Assembly (NCBI GenBank): GCA_003240695.1
Contig: QFNC01000031.1
Span: 1-42,541 of the forward strand
DNA length: 42,541 nt
Reading direction: 5' to 3'
Origin: Pseudoxanthomonas suwonensis
GTDB lineage: Bacteria; Pseudomonadota; Gammaproteobacteria; Xanthomonadales; Xanthomonadaceae
The stretch's first letter is position 1, and every line of letters starts with the position of its first letter. The notes under the pieces are model-generated. The model was not told the origin of the DNA. It ran no database searches and saw nothing but the letters and a program-made list of their open reading frames with translations. Positions 1-8,204 of this stretch are shown in pieces. The position numbers and the translations under genes were made by a program.

Positions 1-76
1 GTCGGCGATTTCGCCATCCGCGCCGGGCTTGCCGTCGCCGCTCCAGTTGCCGCCGTCGGCATCGAAGCGGTATTCG
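1..76. repeat. Direct repeat unit A (76 bp, identical to 1510-1585)
   Basis: Bases 1-76 and 1510-1585 are identical. The repeat lies inside the lipase-like reading frame (codons for RFDADGG...GEIAD) and its broken paralogue. It marks the tandem duplication of the two-gene module. In the second copy the repeat is joined directly to sequence that lies about 110 bases further upstream in the first copy, which defines the deletion. Confidence 0.85.
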
Positions 77-423
77 GTGCTGCGGAAGCTGATGAAGTAT
101 TTGGAGGGGTCTTTTTTGCTCTGGAACAGGGTTCCGGAAAAGCCGGAGACGTCGTTCGGGTAGTGCGCGACAATGCGGAAATTGGCCTCGAAGTAAGCGA
201 ATTGCGTGCTCGTCATTCGTGTTGCACCACCGAGAACATCTTTGTCTGGCGTTTCATCTCCCGTCATGAAGTCGATATTGTTGCTCCCTGCTTTCAGGAC
301 GACGGCTAGTTCTTTGCTGCCGCCCAAAAAGTCAACTTGATGCAGATAACTCTCCGCAGCGCATTGCAGCAGTGCCATGTCCAGTAAGTTGCGCGCTTTC
401 ATGTTTTCAGTTTCACTGCTCAT
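1..423 (-). CDS. Lipase-like, probable type I-secreted protein (N-terminal 141 residues; runs off window)
   Basis: Only the first 141 codons are visible; the frame is still open at base 1. The stretch around residues 110-141 (FISFRSTEYRFDADGG, then GADGEIAD) resembles the N-terminal part of large Xanthomonas/Stenotrophomonas proteins that join a class-3-lipase-like domain to RTX calcium-binding repeats. That is recalled family knowledge; the GxSxG serine and any RTX repeats would lie outside the window. There is no signal peptide, which fits type I secretion, and HlyB and HlyD lie upstream on the same strand. The ATG at 423 overlaps the end of the preceding gene by 11 bases (ATGAGCAGTGA), so translation is probably coupled. 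A broken paralogue with a near-identical opening lies at 1464-1826. The lipase assignment is moderately sure and the secretion route is inferred from context. Confidence 0.6.
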   Translation of the reverse strand, partial: MSSETENMKARNLLDMALLQCAAESYLHQVDFLGGSKELAVVLKAGSNNIDFMTGDETPDKDVLGGATRMTSTQFAYFEANFRIVAHYPNDVSGFSGTLFQSKKDPSKYFISFRSTEYRFDADGGNWSGDGKPGADGEIAD

Positions 424-1462
424 ACTTTTTCTCCATCTGTGCTTTGAGGTAATTGTGGTATTGATCCAAGAATTCACTATCCAAATACTTGTCGTTGACA
501 TTGATGTCCGGTCTAAGAACCTTTATTACAAATTTTGGTATAGGAACTGCTTGGTCTGATTTGACGCATTCTCTTGCAGCGTACCAGTTGGTCCAGTTTG
601 GCTTCCTGAGAATGAAAGTTGAATTGAACGTGCGCTTGACACCAAGTATGCTTTTGGACGCCTTGTCTACAATTAAGTATTCCCCGCCGCCTATGCCAAA
701 CTCTCTGTCCCTTGGGCGACGAATGCCCCGCCAAGTGTAGGCGTAATTAGACAGCAGAGTTAAGGCTGCGCTGCGACGTTGCACATACGGAACATCCAGT
801 GCTAATCCGGACGCCGGTCTCCAGTTAGCTTCCACGCCATATGGATAGCGCCCCAGATCGTCTTGTTCGGCCCTTTCCACACGGAAATATTGATGCTCAG
901 CATCTGGCATCTCATACTCAACATACTCGTATACGCCATATAGGGGTTGAACATATGAGCCACCAATGCCACTGGCATCTCGATCCAGTTGATCATCATC
1001 GCTCAGCCAACCCATTCCGGTGACTTCCTCCGGTGCATAGCGATCCGTATTCAATGGGCTGGCTTCGCTGTTGCCGCGCGGTCGCATCAGGTGGAACCCC
1101 CGCACATCCCTAGCCGGCTGCACGATCACCTCCACGTCCTCGGTGGCGCACAGGTGCTCGAAGTACTGCTGCCCCACCGACTTGCCGCCGTAGCCTTCCT
1201 TCAGCCGTGCGGCACGGAAGTCGAACGGCACCGGCTGCGGCATGCCAGGTGGCAGCGGCAGGGTGTGGGAATAGTCGTAGGCAGCCTTTTCCACCGGATT
1301 GGTGGGGATGTCCCAGGGTTTTTCCTCCGGCACCTTCACGAACGGGCTGCATTCCGGGTAGAACAGGTAGCAGCGCACATGCCCGCGCCAGTGCACGACG
1401 GCGGCGATGCCGGCAGCGCCGAATGCGGCCAGCAGCAGGACGATGTTCAGTGGTGTGCGCAT
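413..1462 (-). CDS. Membrane-anchored protein of unknown function, copy 1 (candidate immunity or accessory factor)
   Basis: 349 residues. An N-terminal hydrophobic segment (about residues 4-23) is followed by a hydrophilic domain, so it is probably an inner-membrane-anchored periplasmic protein or has an uncleaved signal. I recognise no domain. The start at 1462 is preceded by an AAGGAA ribosome-binding site and matches the start of its paralogue at 1816-2871. The two proteins are homologous end to end: nearly identical over about the first 120 residues (for example CYLFYPECSPFVKVPEEKPW) and again around YTWRGIRRPRDREFGIGGGEY, but diverged elsewhere. Its 3' half is visibly AT-richer than its 5' half and than the chromosome around it. 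It sits directly before the lipase-like gene and overlaps it, so a role in protecting from, maturing or escorting that protein is plausible but unproven. Confidence 0.7.
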   Translation of the reverse strand: MRTPLNIVLLLAAFGAAGIAAVVHWRGHVRCYLFYPECSPFVKVPEEKPWDIPTNPVEKAAYDYSHTLPLPPGMPQPVPFDFRAARLKEGYGGKSVGQQYFEHLCATEDVEVIVQPARDVRGFHLMRPRGNSEASPLNTDRYAPEEVTGMGWLSDDDQLDRDASGIGGSYVQPLYGVYEYVEYEMPDAEHQYFRVERAEQDDLGRYPYGVEANWRPASGLALDVPYVQRRSAALTLLSNYAYTWRGIRRPRDREFGIGGGEYLIVDKASKSILGVKRTFNSTFILRKPNWTNWYAARECVKSDQAVPIPKFVIKVLRPDINVNDKYLDSEFLDQYHNYLKAQMEKKYEQ

Positions 1463-1463
1463 G

Positions 1464-1826
1464 TCACGTTCCTTGGGCGCTGTGCCAGCTGCGCGGTGGC
1501 GAAGCCGATGTCGGCGATTTCGCCATCCGCGCCGGGCTTGCCGTCGCCGCTCCAGTTGCCGCCGTCGGCATCGAAGCGGTATTCGCGTCGAAATAGGCGA
1601 GCTGTGTTTCCGTAATTCGCGTGGCACCGCCCAGTACCGGAGTATCAATAGTGTCGCCGTCTTTCAGAAAAGACGGATTGTTGCTCCCGGATTTCAGAAC
1701 ATCTGACAAATCGAATCCATTCGGTTTGTACAATTTAGACTGGTCCAGATAGCTTTCTGCAGCGCATTGCAACAATGCCATATCCAGCAGCAGGCGCGCT
1801 GACAGATTGTTTGATTCATTGCTCAT
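1464..1826 (-). pseudogene. Truncated, frameshifted lipase-like gene copy
   Basis: The opening (ARLLLDMALLQCAAESYLDQ, later LGGATRITETQLAYFDAN) parallels the lipase-like gene at 1-423. After YFDAN the frame changes. The DNA downstream still encodes RFDADGGNWSGDGKPGADGE and GFATAQLAQ, but in another frame, so the last 38 or so codons of this open frame are shifted. The cause is an internal deletion of about 109 bases relative to the other copy. The remaining open frame stops one base before the ATG of the next gene. It is too short for a lipase catalytic core and is best read as the remnant left after module duplication. The start at 1826 overlaps the end of the upstream gene by 11 bases, exactly as in the other module. 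Whether a 120-residue peptide is made is unknown. Confidence 0.8.
1510..1585. repeat. Direct repeat unit B (copy of 1-76)
   Basis: This is a perfect copy of bases 1-76. Just beyond 1585 the sequence matches the first copy again only from about base 187 on. About 109 bases are therefore missing here relative to the first copy, not a multiple of three. Confidence 0.85.
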
Positions 1827-2871
1827 TTCGCTTCTCCATCAGTTTTTCAAGGGTAAGGTGGTATTCCGGAATCAATGATGGATCAAGGAACCGATTATTG
1901 ACAGTTATTTGTGGGTTAAGTGTTTTCGTGACAAATAATGGAACGTGTCGAACTTCGTGAACTGGATGCATGCATTCCCGTGCCGCATACCAGTTTGTCC
2001 AGCCAGGCTTTCTAGGCACGTAGGTAGAGTTAAATGTTCGCTTTGTTCCTAATACAGAGTTGGACGCTTTGTCCACGACGAGATACTCTCCGCCGCCAAT
2101 GCCGAATTCCCTGTCCCTGGGTCGACGTATCCCGCGCCACGTGTATCCGTACATCGATTTCAAGTCCGCGACTTCACTGCGGCGATGTAGGTATGGCATC
2201 CGCACCGGAAATCCGGACCCTGGCCTCCAGTTGGCTTCCACGCCATGTGGATAACGTTTCAGATCGCCTTGTTCGGCTCTTTCCACACGATAATAATGGC
2301 GTGCTTCATCAGGCGATTCGAATTCAACGTATTCATAGAGTCCGGACAGCGGTTGTACATAGCGCCTGCCGATGCTGATTGCCTCGTTGTCAAGTTGGTC
2401 GCCGTCGGACAGCCAGCCATGCCCCGTGACTTCCTCCAGTCGATAGCGATCCGTGTTGAGATCGCGCGTGGCCTCGATATTCCCCCGCGGTCGCAATATC
2501 TGGAACCCCCGCACATCCTTGGCCGGCTGCACGATCACTTCCACGTCCTCGGTGGCGCACAGGTGCTCGAAGTACTGCTGCCCCACCGATTTGCCGCCGT
2601 AGCCTTCCTGCAGCCGCGCGGTACGGAAGTCGAACGGCACCGGTTGCGGCATGCCCGGCGGCAGCGGCAGGGCGTGGGAATAGTCGTAGGCGGCCTTTTC
2701 CACCGGATTGACGGGGATGTCCCAGGGTTTTTCCTCCGGCACCTTCACGAACGGGCTGCATTCCGGGTAGAACAGGTAGCAGCGCACATGCCCGCGCCAG
2801 TGCACGGCTGCGGCGATGCCGGCAGCGGCAATGGCGGCGGCGAGCAGGGCGATTTTCAGTGGTGTGCGCAT
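1816..2871 (-). CDS. Membrane-anchored protein of unknown function, copy 2 (candidate immunity or accessory factor)
   Basis: 351 residues and a paralogue of the protein at 413-1462. It has the same N-terminal hydrophobic anchor (KIALLAAAIAAAGIAAAVHW) and the same conserved blocks near residues 30-120 and 250-310. The start at 2871 is preceded by a GAGAG motif and aligns with the paralogue. It lies 31 bases downstream of hlyD on the same strand and so probably belongs to the secretion operon. Its cognate lipase-like gene downstream is broken, so this may now be an orphan accessory or immunity gene. The 3' third is AT-richer than the 5' part, as in the paralogue. No domain is recognised; function is inferred from position only. 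Confidence 0.7.
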   Translation of the reverse strand: MRTPLKIALLAAAIAAAGIAAAVHWRGHVRCYLFYPECSPFVKVPEEKPWDIPVNPVEKAAYDYSHALPLPPGMPQPVPFDFRTARLQEGYGGKSVGQQYFEHLCATEDVEVIVQPAKDVRGFQILRPRGNIEATRDLNTDRYRLEEVTGHGWLSDGDQLDNEAISIGRRYVQPLSGLYEYVEFESPDEARHYYRVERAEQGDLKRYPHGVEANWRPGSGFPVRMPYLHRRSEVADLKSMYGYTWRGIRRPRDREFGIGGGEYLVVDKASNSVLGTKRTFNSTYVPRKPGWTNWYAARECMHPVHEVRHVPLFVTKTLNPQITVNNRFLDPSLIPEYHLTLEKLMEKRNEQ

Positions 2872-2902
2872 GTGGACTCTCGTGTCGCTGGAATGGGGTG
2901 GG

Positions 2903-4324
2903 TCATCGCTCGCGCAGGGCCTCGCCCGCATGCTGCTGCAGCGGGCTGAGCAGGTAGCCGATGATGCGGCGCTGGCCGGTGCGGATTTCCACGCTCAGGC
3001 TCATGCCCGGCGACAGTCGCACCGGCACGCCGTTCACCGCCACGCTGTCGCGCTGCAGGACGATGCGGGCGGGAAACACCAGGCCCAGTTGCTCGTCCTG
3101 GGTGGCATCGTGCGACACGCTGGCAACGGTGCCCTGCAGATAGCCGTAGCGGGTGTAGGGAAAGCTGTCGATCTTCACCGTGGCCGATTGCCCGGCCCGG
3201 ACAAAGCCGATGTCGCGGTTCAGCACCACGGCTTCCACCTCCAGCGTGTCCTGCCCGGGCACGATGGCCAGCAGCGGCTGCGCCGGGGTCACCACGCCGC
3301 CCACGGTGTGCACCGCCAGCTGCTGCACGGTGCCGGCCACCGGTGCACGCAATGCCAATTGCCGATCGCGCTGGCGGGTGCGCAGCAGTTCCGGAGCGGA
3401 TTGCCGCACCTGTTCCTCGGCCTGACGCAGCTGGTCCAGGGTCTGCCGGCGGAAGTCGGCCACCAGCAGGTCCAGTTCCTCGCGGGTGGCCTGCAGTGCC
3501 GATCGCGCTTCCTGCAGGCGGTTGCGCTGCGTGGCCAGCTGGCTTTCGGCGGCAATGCGTTCCTGCTGGCGCAGCAGATAGTCGTGCCGGCCCACGTACT
3601 GGCCGGTTATCAGCCGGGCGTAATCGTCCTCGCGCACGCGGGCGATGCGCACGGTTTCGGCCAGCGGCGCCAGCATGGCCTGCAGCGTGGCGATTTCCGC
3701 CTCGCGCTGGGCCATGCCGGCCTGCAGACCCTCGCGCTTCTGTTGCCAGGCAGCGTATTCGCTGCTGGCCAGCTGCTGTTCGGCCTGCCAGCGGTCGGCG
3801 GGCAGGGCAGGGTCAGGTTGCAGACGCGGTGGTTGCTGGTTGGCGATGGCGTCGCGCACGGCCTGCAGGCGCAGGCGCGCCAGCTGCGCGTCCAGCAGGC
3901 TGGCATCGGCCCGGGTCACGTCGGTGCGTGCGCCGGTGGCATCCAGTTCGATCAGCAACTGGCCTGCCGGCACCTGCTGGCCATCGCGCACGTGGATGCG
4001 GGTGACCACGGCGGTTTCGGCCGGCTGGATCACCTTGGTGCGACCACTGGCCACGATCTTGCCCGGGGCCACGGCCACGATGTCCACCCTGCCCAGGCAG
4101 GCCCACAGCAGCGCGATGCAGAAAAAGGCGATGATCAGGCGCAGGGTCCAGCGGGCGGCCGGGGACACCGGCGTTTCCATCAGTTCCAGATGGGCCGGCA
4201 GGAATTCGATTTCCTCGGCGGTGCGCGGCGGCGACTGCATGGCATGGCGGTTGGTCCAGGCGGCACCGAACACCGCGGCGTAACGGCGCAGGAAGTCGCC
4301 CAGGCCCTGCAGCACGTGGTTCAT
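2903..4324 (-). CDS. hlyD: Type I secretion membrane fusion protein, HlyD family
   Basis: 473 residues, close to E. coli HlyD in length. It bridges the inner-membrane ABC transporter and a TolC-type outer-membrane channel. A cytoplasmic N-terminus (about 1-58, including EFLPAHLELMETPVS, very like HlyD) is followed by one membrane helix (about 60-78). Then come the first half of a lipoyl-like domain (GKIVASGRTKVIQP), a long coiled-coil hairpin (about 130-310), and the second lipoyl half and beta-barrel (APVAGTVQQLAVHTVGG). The C-terminus has the HlyD signature region (RIVLQRDS, LSPGMSLSVEIRTGQRRI). The ATG at 4324 overlaps the hlyB stop by four bases (ATGA). No TolC gene is visible in the window. 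Confidence 0.93.
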   Translation of the reverse strand: MNHVLQGLGDFLRRYAAVFGAAWTNRHAMQSPPRTAEEIEFLPAHLELMETPVSPAARWTLRLIIAFFCIALLWACLGRVDIVAVAPGKIVASGRTKVIQPAETAVVTRIHVRDGQQVPAGQLLIELDATGARTDVTRADASLLDAQLARLRLQAVRDAIANQQPPRLQPDPALPADRWQAEQQLASSEYAAWQQKREGLQAGMAQREAEIATLQAMLAPLAETVRIARVREDDYARLITGQYVGRHDYLLRQQERIAAESQLATQRNRLQEARSALQATREELDLLVADFRRQTLDQLRQAEEQVRQSAPELLRTRQRDRQLALRAPVAGTVQQLAVHTVGGVVTPAQPLLAIVPGQDTLEVEAVVLNRDIGFVRAGQSATVKIDSFPYTRYGYLQGTVASVSHDATQDEQLGLVFPARIVLQRDSVAVNGVPVRLSPGMSLSVEIRTGQRRIIGYLLSPLQQHAGEALRER

Positions 4325-6503
4325 GGGGCGGTACCTCCCTGCTGCAGGCGATGCAGGCGGGCGTAGTGGCCATCGGCAATGGCCAGCAGCGCGGCGTGGC
4401 TGCCGGATTCGACGATCTCGCCCTTCTCCACCACCACGATGCGGTGCGCCTGCCGCACGGTGGACAGGCGGTGGGCGATGATCAGCACGGTGCGGCCCTT
4501 GCAGATGGCGCGCATGTTGGCCATCACCGCGTGCTCGGATTCGTAGTCCAGCGCGCTGGTGGCCTCGTCGAAGATCAGGATGCGCGGGTCGGTGATCAGC
4601 GCGCGGGCAATCGCCACCCGCTGCCGCTGCCCGCCGGACAGGCCGGTGCCGTGTTCGCCCACCGGCGTGTCGTAGCCTTCGGGCAGTTCGGTGATGAAAT
4701 CGTGCGCGCCGGCCAGCTTGGCGGCATGGATCACCCGTTCCATCGGCAGGCCGGGGTCGGCCAGGGCGATGTTCTCGCGCACGGATTTGTTGAACAGGAA
4801 GTTTTCCTGCAGCACCACGCCCAATTGCCGACGCAGCCAAGCCGGATCGGCCATGGCCAGGTCCTGCCCGTCCACCAGCACGCGGCCGCGTTCGGGCGTG
4901 TACAGGCGCTGCACCAGCTTGGTCAGCGTGCTCTTGCCCGACCCGGAGCGGCCGACGATCCCGATCACCTCGCCCGCGCGGATGTCCAGATCGATGCCGC
5001 GCAGCACCTCCGGCGCATCCGGCCGATAGCGGAACGCGACCCGTTCGAAGGTCACCCGCCCCTGGATCGGCGGCAGGGCCATGCGGCTGCCGGGGATTTC
5101 AGTGCGCGTGTTCAAAATGTCGCCCAGCCGCTTCACCGAGATGCCCACCTGCTGGAAGTCCTGCCACAGCTGGGCCAGGCGGATGATCGGCGCGGTGACC
5201 TGTCCGGACAGCATGTTGAAGGCGATCAGCTGGCCCAGGGTCAGCTGGTTGTCGATGACCAGCTGCGCGCCGACGTACAGGATCGCCACGCTCACCAGCT
5301 TCTGCACCAGTTGCACCGCCTGCTGGCCCAGCGTGGCGACCTTGGTCACCCGGAATCCGGCGGTCACGTAGCCGGCCAGCTGGCTGTCCCAAGTGCGGGT
5401 CATGCGCGGGGCCACGGCGGTGGCCTTGACCGTGCCGATGCCGCTGACCGTTTCCACCAGGAACGACTGGTTGTCGGCACCGCGGGCGAACTTCTCGTCC
5501 AGGCGCCGGCGCAGCACCCGGGTGATGCCGGCCGAAATCAGCGCATACACCGGCAGCGACAGCAGCACGATCAGGGTCAGCCAGCCGCTGTACCACAGCA
5601 TCACCGCCAGGAACACGCCAGTGAACAGCAGGTCCAGCACCGATGTAAGCGCCTGCCCGGTCAGGAACTGGCGGATGCTGTCCAGCTCGCGCACCCGGGC
5701 GATGGTGTCGCCCACGCGGCGCGACTCGAACCAGGCCAGCGGCAGGTTCAGCACGTGCCGGAACAGCCGGGCGCCCAGTTCCACGTCGATCTTGCTGGTG
5801 GTGTGCGCGAACACGTAGGTGCGCAGCCCGTTCATCACCACGTCGAACACGGCCATGGTCAGCAAGCCGATGGCGACCACGTTCAGCGTGGTCATGGCGT
5901 GGTGCACCAGCACCTTGTCCATCACCACCTGGTAGAAGAGAGGCGTCACCAGCGCGAACAGCTGGATGAACAGCGACACCACGAACACCTCGCCCGCAGG
6001 CGACGGTACTTGATCGCCGCCGGCACGAACCAGGCGAAATCGAACCGCGCCAGTTCGCCCAGCACCGACGCGCGCGAGGCCACCTGCATCAGGCGACCGG
6101 CGTAGCGCTGCTCGAACTGTTCGCGGGTCAGCCTGTGCGGGCGCTTGTGCTGCAGATCGTGGATCAGCACCGCGCTGCCGCCGTCCAGCACCCGGGCTAT
6201 CAGGAAGGGCGGATCGTCGTGGTGGCTCCAGGCCAGCGCAGGCAGATTGGCGCTGCCGATGCGGTGGGCCGGTTGCTTGCCGATGCGTGCTTTCAGGCCC
6301 AGCCGCTTCGCGGCCAGCAGCAGGGTGGCGTCGTCAAAGGGTTCCGCGCCGCATCCCAGTTCGTGGGCCAGTTGCTGCGGATCGGCGGCGATGCCGTGGA
6401 AGCGGGCCAGCAGCACCAGGCCATGCAGGGCGGCATCCGGTGGGGCAGCCTCATTCGCGGCAGGTGCCATTGCATCGGGTGCTGCAGGCATCGTTTCGTC
6501 CAT
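4321..6503 (-). pseudogene. hlyB: Type I secretion ABC transporter HlyB, interrupted by a one-base frameshift
   Basis: A full-length HlyB-type exporter is encoded, but in two frames. Codons from 6503 down to about 5998 give a C39-like N-terminal domain, ending AWFVPAAIKYRR. From about 5998 to 4321 the frame moves by one base and gives the membrane domain (VFVVSLFIQLFALVTPLFYQ) and the ATPase (Walker A GIVGRSGSGKST, signature LSGGQRQR, Walker B ILIFDEATSALD, H-loop AHRLS). One missing base within about 5994-5999 explains it. Restored length is 727 residues, near E. coli HlyB (707). The N-terminal domain has no catalytic cysteine where C39 peptidases carry one, as in true HlyB, so the substrate should have an uncleaved C-terminal signal. 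A sequencing error in a CGGGCG context cannot be excluded. The start at 6503 is the best of several; no strong ribosome-binding site is seen. Confidence 0.85.
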
Positions 6504-6620
6504 GATCGCGATTGGCCGGGGGTAAGCCAGGGGAGGGGATGGCGACAGCATGTCAGCCTGCAACGGCGTCCACGAGACCGTGCGACAGTCATTGAATCCG
6601 TCCGCCGGGCTGGATGCGCA

Positions 6621-6648
6621 CGCATGCTGGCGTCGCCTGCAGCATGCG
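6621..6648. repeat. Inverted repeat with 9-bp arms
   Basis: CGCATGCTG (6621-6629) and CAGCATGCG (6640-6648) are perfect reverse complements around a 10-base spacer. It lies 14 bases past the end of the TRIC-type channel gene and about 120 bases upstream of hlyB. It could be a hairpin ending the channel transcript, though it has no T-tract, or an operator for the secretion operon. Role unknown. Confidence 0.45.
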
Positions 6649-6662
6649 CGGATGTGACAGCG

Positions 6663-7295
6663 TCAGGCGTGTCCGGCGCTGCTGTCGCCACCGGCCACCG
6701 GCAGCTGCCAGCCACGCCGGATGGCCAGAAACCGCAGACCGAAACAGGCAGCTGCGCCGACGGTCATCAGCAGCGGCATGGGCAGGGCCAGCCATGTCCC
6801 GGCCACCACGATCGCGGAGGCGAGCAGGGCCGCCACGGCGTACAGTTCGCGCTGTAGCACGCTGGGCACTTTCGCCACCAGAATGTCGCGGGCCATGCCA
6901 CCGCCGATCCCGGCCAGCATGCCCAGCAGCAACGCGGCGAGCGGTCCGGCACCGTAGTGAAGCGCCTTTTCCGCGCCGATGACCGCGAACAGCCCCAGTC
7001 CTGCGGCATCGAACAGCTGCACCGGATTGCGCAGGCGCTCCACGACCCGGCCTTGATAGAACACCAGCATGCCGGCCAGCAGCGATGCGGCGCCATAGCG
7101 CCAGTCGCTGAAGGCCAACGGCGGCGTCGCGCCGAGCAACACGTCGCGGGCGATGCCACCGGCGGTGGCGGCCACGAAGGACAGCACCAGCACGCCGAAC
7201 AGGTCGAGACGACGGCGCGCGCCCTCGGTGGCACCGCTGATGGCGAAGGCGAAGGTGCCGGCCAAGTCCAGCAGCGGGACGAGATGCAGAGTCAT
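6663..7295 (-). CDS. TRIC-type cation channel family membrane protein (UPF0126/YadS-like)
   Basis: 210 residues, the usual length for the family. The protein is built of two similar halves of three hydrophobic helices, each with a glycine-rich turn (GATEGARRRLDLFGVLVLSF and AGIGGGMARDILVAKVP; GGIARDVLLGATPP in the first half). These match bacterial trimeric intracellular cation channel homologues annotated UPF0126, thought to be potassium-permeable homotrimers in the inner membrane. A seventh helix lies near the C-terminus. The ATG at 7295 opens directly on the first helix. It stands alone between hlyB and a tRNA gene, with no clear partner. Confidence 0.88.
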   Translation of the reverse strand: MTLHLVPLLDLAGTFAFAISGATEGARRRLDLFGVLVLSFVAATAGGIARDVLLGATPPLAFSDWRYGAASLLAGMLVFYQGRVVERLRNPVQLFDAAGLGLFAVIGAEKALHYGAGPLAALLLGMLAGIGGGMARDILVAKVPSVLQRELYAVAALLASAIVVAGTWLALPMPLLMTVGAAACFGLRFLAIRRGWQLPVAGGDSSAGHA

Positions 7296-7337
7296 TTCGG
7301 GCCCTTGCGTCGCTGCACGCGCAGGCGACGGGCTGGT

Positions 7338-7414
7338 TGGTGGCTATGGGTGGACTCGAACCACCGACCCCAGCATTATGAGTGCTGTGCTCTAACCGGC
7401 TGAGCTACATAGCC
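7338..7414 (-). tRNA. tRNA-Met (anticodon CAT), elongator type
   Basis: A 77-base cloverleaf can be drawn: acceptor GGCTATG/CATAGCC, D-arm GCTC...GAGC, anticodon stem CAGCA/TGCTG around loop CTCATAA, and T-arm GGTGG-TTCGAGT-CCACC. The 3' CCA is encoded (7338-7340). CAT could also be a lysidine-modified tRNA-Ile2, but the sequence matches the elongator tRNA-Met I recall from xanthomonads. The acceptor begins with a paired G-C, unlike an initiator. Confidence 0.95.
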
Positions 7415-7444
7415 GAAACCCGGCCCATCGGGCGGGAGCCGCGA

Positions 7445-7473
7445 ATTTTCGCTGCTGCGCGGCCGTTCGTCAA
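7445..7473 (-). promoter_or_regulatory. Probable sigma-70 promoter of tRNA-Met
   Basis: On the minus strand TTGACG (7473-7468) and GAAAAT (7450-7445) are separated by 17 bases. They are followed by a GC-rich discriminator, as is usual for stable-RNA promoters. Transcription would start about 20 bases upstream of the mature tRNA. Confidence 0.55.
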
Positions 7474-7565
7474 TCCTGAGGAGCTTGGGTGAGCAGGGTC
7501 GGCGCTTGAGGCCGGGCCCGTGGCATGGCACAGTCATGTCCAGTTGATTCACAGGAGTCCGCATC

Positions 7566-8129
7566 GTGATCGATCCGGACGGTTACCGACCCAATGTGGG
7601 CATCGTGCTGATGCACCCGGACGGGCGCGTGTTCTGGGCGCGCCGGGTGCGCCGCGATGGCTGGCAGTTCCCGCAGGGCGGGATGAACAGCGACGAAACC
7701 CCTCGCGAGGCGATGTACCGCGAGCTGCGCGAGGAAACCGGCCTGCTGGCCGAACACGTGACCGAACTGGGCGCGACTCCCGGCTGGCTGCGCTACCGGC
7801 TGCCCAGGCGTGCCATCCGCCGCAACGACAAGCTGGTGTGCATCGGCCAGAAGCAGGTCTGGTTCCTGCTGAAGCTGACCGGCAGCGATGCCGACCTGCG
7901 GCTGGATGCCAGCAGCCATCCGGAATTCGACCACTGGCGCTGGGTGGACTACTGGTATCCGCTGCAGCACGTGGTGACCTTCAAGCGCGGCGTGTACGCC
8001 AGCGCGTTGCGGCATCTGGCGCCGTTCGCGCGGGCCGAGGCCGGCGAATCCGCGATTCCGGCCGGGGGCGATGCGACGGTGCCCGCTGCGCGTTCATCCG
8101 AACGCACGCACAGGCCTCGGAGCGGCTGA
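7566..8129 (+). CDS. rppH: RNA pyrophosphohydrolase RppH
   Basis: 187 residues. It removes pyrophosphate from 5'-triphosphorylated RNA, which triggers 5'-end-dependent decay. The N-terminus (IDPDGYRPNVGIVLMHPDGR) and the DGWQFPQGGMNSDE block are typical of RppH. The Nudix box spans about residues 38-60 (GG-x5-E-x7-REETGL) with its metal-binding glutamates intact. FDHWRWVDYWYP matches the proteobacterial family. The start is GTG at 7566, with AGGAG eight bases upstream. The last 30 residues are Ala/Arg-rich and probably unstructured. It is monocistronic, diverging from the tRNA gene. Confidence 0.94.
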   Translation: MIDPDGYRPNVGIVLMHPDGRVFWARRVRRDGWQFPQGGMNSDETPREAMYRELREETGLLAEHVTELGATPGWLRYRLPRRAIRRNDKLVCIGQKQVWFLLKLTGSDADLRLDASSHPEFDHWRWVDYWYPLQHVVTFKRGVYASALRHLAPFARAEAGESAIPAGGDATVPAARSSERTHRPRSG

Positions 8130-8146
8130 ACATCGGTTGCCGATGG

Positions 8147-8165
8147 ATTGACAATCATTCTCATT
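8147..8165 (+). promoter_or_regulatory. Fur-box-like operator overlapping a TTGACA -35 element
   Basis: Read on the minus strand, TGAGAATGATTGTCA closely follows the 7-1-7 Fur consensus TGATAATGATTATCA (about 12 of 15). On the plus strand the same bases contain a perfect TTGACA at 8148-8153, a candidate -35 element; a convincing -10 is not obvious. The site is 40 bases upstream of bfd, a classic iron-repressed gene. Confidence 0.7.
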
Positions 8166-8204
8166 TGTATTTCACTGTCGATCTCGTCCAGACCGATGTC
8201 CGCC

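Noticed and set aside
2816..4366. Long open frame on the plus strand opposite hlyD
   Set aside because: It is antisense to a clear HlyD gene, with a composition driven by high GC; the translated product is His/Gln/Gly-rich and resembles nothing.
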